Assembly: GCA_009926295.1 (NCBI GenBank) | Contig: RFPF01000111.1 | Span: 1 to 9,000, forward strand | From: Planctomycetia bacterium | GTDB taxonomy: Bacteria; Planctomycetota; Planctomycetia; Pirellulales; UBA1268 | Reading direction: 5' to 3' | Length of the DNA stretch: 9,000 bases | In this document: positions 6,510 to 9,000 of the stretch, piece by piece | How positions within the stretch are numbered: the first letter of the stretch is position 1 | How the letters are laid out: each line of letters starts with the position of its first letter | The notes under the pieces: model-generated | Database searches by the model: none | Told to the model about the DNA's origin: nothing | Seen by the model: only the letters and a program-made list of their open reading frames with translations | Translations under genes and position numbers: made by a program

Positions 6510-7418
6510 TCATTTCATGGGGTGTTGCTGGAAGAACTCCCACATCATGTCGTTGGCCGATATGTCCCGCGTGGACACACCGAGGGACCGCATGCGGGGC
6601 TCGTTTCCCGGCCAGGTGTGCCCACCGCCTTCGATGACCACCAACACCACTTCCGCCCCTTCTTTGCCGGACTCGTATCGCACCTGCTTCACAGTCGTGC
6701 CATCTTTCTCGCGATCCGGCAATTGTGTCGTGCGAGGGCTTTTCTTGCACTCGTTGGCATCCACCCACGCTTGGATCGAGTGATCCACTGAGTAGAAGTC
6801 TGTGCCGGATGGCCCACGGCCTTTGCCGCCCGAAAATGGGGCGAACTCGTCGGCATCGCCATGGAAGTGCATGACGGACACGGCGCGGCCGGGACGGCAC
6901 TCCTTCGTGCCCATCGGCCCGCTGACGGGGGCGATCGCGGCGATACGCTCCGACATTTCGGATGCGAGCCTGTAGGCCATCATGGCGCCGTTTGACATTC
7001 CCGTGGCAAAAACACGACGGCGATCCACATTTGCAATTCCCTCCAAATCATCCAGGACGTGCCGAGCAAAGGCGACGTCATCCACATTACGGGCGGCTGC
7101 CTGACCGCAGCAGTTGCCCGCGTTGAAGGCCAGCATTCGCTCCAGGCGGCCGGTTCCCTCGGGGTAAACCACGATGAACCCCGCCTGATCCGCCTTCTGG
7201 TTGAGGCCGCTGAAGGCGATCATGTTGCGGGCGTTCGCTCCCCCGCCGTGCAAAGCCAACACGACCGGCGTGGGCGAATCCGCGACGTACTGCGGCGGCA
7301 CGTGCACCAAATAGCTTCGCTCACTCCCATCCACCTGCACCGTGCGCGAATAATCACCCGGCCTCAGGGGGCTCGCCTCGGCCACCAACAGCAGAGCGAC
7401 AGCTGCGAGAACATGCAT
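6510..7418 (-). CDS. Exported esterase of the LpqC / PHB-depolymerase family
   Basis: Alpha/beta-hydrolase of the COG3509 type, which includes poly(3-hydroxybutyrate) depolymerases, feruloyl esterases and LpqC-like lipoproteins. The protein has 302 residues. A short signal peptide (about 1-15, ending near AEA) implies export, and there is no lipobox cysteine. Visible landmarks are the oxyanion segment LALHGGGANA (54-63), NAGNCCG (99-105, a family-typical disulfide pair), the nucleophile elbow GMSNG with Ser142, HGDAD (186-190) supplying the acid, and GGGHTWPG with His267. GGGAGG precedes the ATG by 11 to 12 bases. The substrate is not certain: an ester of a plant or algal polymer is as plausible as PHB, particularly given the downstream aquaporin and upstream alginate lyase. 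No PHA synthase is in the window. Confidence 0.9.
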   Translation of the reverse strand: MHVLAAVALLLVAEASPLRPGDYSRTVQVDGSERSYLVHVPPQYVADSPTPVVLALHGGGANARNMIAFSGLNQKADQAGFIVVYPEGTGRLERMLAFNAGNCCGQAAARNVDDVAFARHVLDDLEGIANVDRRRVFATGMSNGAMMAYRLASEMSERIAAIAPVSGPMGTKECRPGRAVSVMHFHGDADEFAPFSGGKGRGPSGTDFYSVDHSIQAWVDANECKKSPRTTQLPDREKDGTTVKQVRYESGKEGAEVVLVVIEGGGHTWPGNEPRMRSLGVSTRDISANDMMWEFFQQHPMK

Positions 7419-7716
7419 CGAGGATCAAACCTCCCGAATCCGAACGACCAGGCTCGGCAGCCCGCCTCAAGAACCTGAGCGTTGGAATCAACGTACGAGA
7501 CGTGGCCTGCTGCAGCACCTGGTTCGGTCCGCCCTTTCCGACACCGCCTGTGAGTCCCCGCACGGCGAATGTGCGGATCGTGTACCCCGGTGCGGGTCTT
7601 TCAGGGAGGAACCATCGGGTTTCAAAGGCATCACGGCGCCTTTGTTTCGCACAATCAGCGTGCGGTGTCCGGAATCCATGGCAGCGTCCGGCTCCGCTTC
7701 ACGCGCTGGCTCGGTG
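7419..7716. other. 298-base intergenic stretch without a recognised gene
   Basis: This lies between the lyase stop and the esterase start, both on the minus strand. It holds the esterase ribosome site at its left end and a hairpin at 7623-7644. A minus-strand frame across about 7430-7620 reads a glycine-rich LTGGVGKGGPNQVLQQAT segment without stops, but with no family I can name and no convincing start. It could be a dispersed intergenic repeat or the remnant of a gene. Confidence 0.4.
7623..7644. repeat. 7-bp perfect inverted repeat downstream of the lyase gene
   Basis: Arms CAAAGGC and GCCTTTG surround an 8-base loop about 73 bases after the alginate lyase stop. On the minus strand the stem is followed by GAAAC rather than a U-run, so an intrinsic terminator is doubtful; a rho-linked or processing stem is possible. 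Confidence 0.3.
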
Positions 7717-8454
7717 TCATGGCAGTGGTTCATGCTCGACGAGAAGCGTGTGAACGACAACCTCGCCAAAGGACGCCGGCGCGTCACCCTTGCTCGGATT
7801 CGATTGTGTGTAACAACCAGCTTTGAAATAGCATCCCGCTTTCGACACGGCCCACCGTAAGCTGTGTCTGCCGTTGTACCAGACGTCGACCGCTCCGGCT
7901 CCAGCCTGAATCTTGAGATCGAAAGGAGTCCCCAGCTGGTAGCGAGTCTCGAGCACCACGTCCCCGACCGCATTTCGCTCGATGATGAGTTTCGTTCCTT
8001 CGAGACGGATCATCAATAAATCGTCTTCCGCGTCGTGGATCTGCGCACACACCACGTGCGGCTTGACTTCCGGCGTGGCCGTGATGGCCGCCCGCATCAC
8101 CAGCGAATGGATGACGTTGCCGTCTGTCTTCCATGAGGCTCGCCTCGTTCCACCGTCCGTCATTTCCCGCAGTTCACAACGCGGGAAGCTCGATCCTTTC
8201 GTCGTCGGCCCACCGCAATGGGCCCGAAAGACGACACCATCGCCGCGCTCGCTGACGTGGAAGCATCGGGGATGCTCAAAGGAGGCAAGGTCTGGCTGTC
8301 GGACCTCGTCTGGCGTACCCGCTCGATCTGTCTCAATCGGCAGCGTCAGACTCCAGCCCGACAGGTCAAGCACTGCAGCCGGCTGCCTGCTGTCGAACGC
8401 GTCGGCCGCGAGGCAAAGACCGAGCGCCAGGCATCGCGTGATTGTCGTGTACAT
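7717..8454 (-). CDS. Exported PL7-family alginate lyase
   Basis: Polysaccharide lyase that cleaves alginate (mannuronate/guluronate chains) by beta-elimination. From the ATG at 8454 the protein has 245 residues. It begins with a short hydrophobic signal (MYTTITRCLALGLCLAADA), followed by a single jelly-roll domain from LDLSGWSLTLPIE. The PL7 signature motifs appear in order: FPRCELREM (90-98, catalytic Arg92), CAQIHDAEDD (136-145, Gln138 and His140) and YFKAGCYTQS (209-218, catalytic Tyr215). In PL7 the QIH form is usually linked to G-block or MG preference. The in-frame ATG at 8508 would add 18 polar residues before the signal, so 8454 is preferred, although no ribosome site is evident. There is no carbohydrate-binding module. 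The neighbouring exported esterase suggests extracellular polymer use. Confidence 0.93.
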   Translation of the reverse strand: MYTTITRCLALGLCLAADAFDSRQPAAVLDLSGWSLTLPIETDRAGTPDEVRQPDLASFEHPRCFHVSERGDGVVFRAHCGGPTTKGSSFPRCELREMTDGGTRRASWKTDGNVIHSLVMRAAITATPEVKPHVVCAQIHDAEDDLLMIRLEGTKLIIERNAVGDVVLETRYQLGTPFDLKIQAGAGAVDVWYNGRHSLRWAVSKAGCYFKAGCYTQSNPSKGDAPASFGEVVVHTLLVEHEPLP

Positions 8455-8532
8455 CAAATGCCAGAGATCAGCGACGTGGGATCGGTGGCGATCGGCGGCT
8501 CGCGACAACGGGATTATCCATGCCGCGAGATT

Positions 8533-9000
8533 CTATCGCGAGTCTGATGCATCGCTCGGTTCGGCTCCCTTGCGCAGGCGGGCCAATCGCCGTGCCACGT
8601 GCGCGATGATCACGGCATGCACGCCAAGTGCGGCTGAAAAACCGAGTATATGCGGCATAGGCCCGTCCTTCATTCCCACGACCCACACGCACGAGCCACC
8701 GACTGGAAGGAAAAGTGCGACTGAGGTGGCCAGCCCAGGGTTGTACTCTCGCAGCATCATGCCTTGGATGATGTGGGCTGTTCCGTTGAGCAGCGCTAAG
8801 TATGCGGCAACCAGCCCCGCCGACGGTGAAATGAGCCATGCCAGGTATAACGCGACGATATCGACCAGCCACACGCCCAGCGAATTGATCCAGAATGTAA
8901 CGCCAGGGGTCAGCGCCTCAAGTCCGCCGCCGATCCGTTCATTCGTGTAGCGGCGAAACCGATCACCAAGGTGCTCTTCTGCCTGGTGGAGCATGTAGAT
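8533..9000 (-). CDS. HXXEE-motif membrane protein (5' end beyond window)
   Basis: Integral membrane protein of the HXXEE family, whose function is not established. The visible 155 residues enter at the right edge already inside the gene: the frame is open to base 9000, reading IYM before HQAEEH, and family members carry a hydrophobic segment before this motif, so the ATG at 8994 is probably internal. Features are the name-giving H-Q-A-E-E (residues 5-9 of the visible part), about four membrane helices, and the second family-typical polar cluster N-G-T-A-H (72-76) in helix two. A helix ending in GVHAVIIAH carries two more histidines. The conserved His/Glu/Asn set could bind a metal or be catalytic; that is inference. 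It ends 78 bases before the lyase start on the same strand. Confidence 0.85.
   Translation of the reverse strand: MYMLHQAEEHLGDRFRRYTNERIGGGLEALTPGVTFWINSLGVWLVDIVALYLAWLISPSAGLVAAYLALLNGTAHIIQGMMLREYNPGLATSVALFLPVGGSCVWVVGMKDGPMPHILGFSAALGVHAVIIAHVARRLARLRKGAEPSDASDSR

Noticed and set aside
7982..8950. 322-codon plus-strand open frame
   Set aside because: It lies antisense to both the PL7 lyase and the HXXEE gene, spans their junction, and has no domain or ribosome site; the minus-strand proteins carry clear family motifs.

Overview
The window is GC-rich bacterial DNA, most likely from a planctomycete. This is an inference from gene content and from the style of HpnE (a QHVAMGCC segment after the FAD-binding region), and no marker gene is present to settle it. 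Twelve protein genes can be supported, and all but ispH lie on the minus strand. I saw no rRNA, tRNA, CRISPR array, transposase or origin.

Left part (1-3752), isoprenoid to squalene: hpnC, hpnD and hpnE form a tight minus-strand operon. Each junction is an ATGA stop/start overlap, and hpnE runs off the left edge. Divergent from it, across about 110 bases, is ispH, the last enzyme of the MEP pathway. IspH makes IPP and DMAPP. After elongation to farnesyl diphosphate elsewhere, HpnC, HpnD and HpnE convert two of those molecules to squalene for hopanoids, sterols or C30 carotenoids. The intergenic space holds a perfect 10-bp inverted repeat and overlapping -10-like hexamers on both strands.

Middle part (3763-5509), small unrelated genes, all minus: a phosphinothricin-acetyltransferase-like GNAT enzyme (GTG start, ideal Shine-Dalgarno), a DUF1801/YdhG-like protein (GTG start preferred), a 68-residue exported protein with a C-C-C-H zinc-ribbon-like pattern, and a 96-residue two-helix membrane protein with strongly conserved-looking ends.

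Right part (5682-9000), transport and secreted hydrolases, all minus: an aquaporin with NIP-like features, an exported esterase of the LpqC / PHB-depolymerase type, an exported PL7 alginate lyase with its full catalytic set, and a membrane protein with the HXXEE motif cut by the right edge. Hand-counted 60-base lines give 73% GC at 901-960 and 67% at 3241-3300, but 57% at 8701-8760 and 50% at 7801-7860. The right part may therefore be accessory DNA beside a core metabolic block.

I found no convincing undescribed multi-gene system. The best leads are the ispH/hpnC control region, the tiny exported zinc-ribbon-like protein, the 96-residue membrane protein with its upstream segment (possibly multicopy), and the unexplained 298 bases between the esterase and the lyase.
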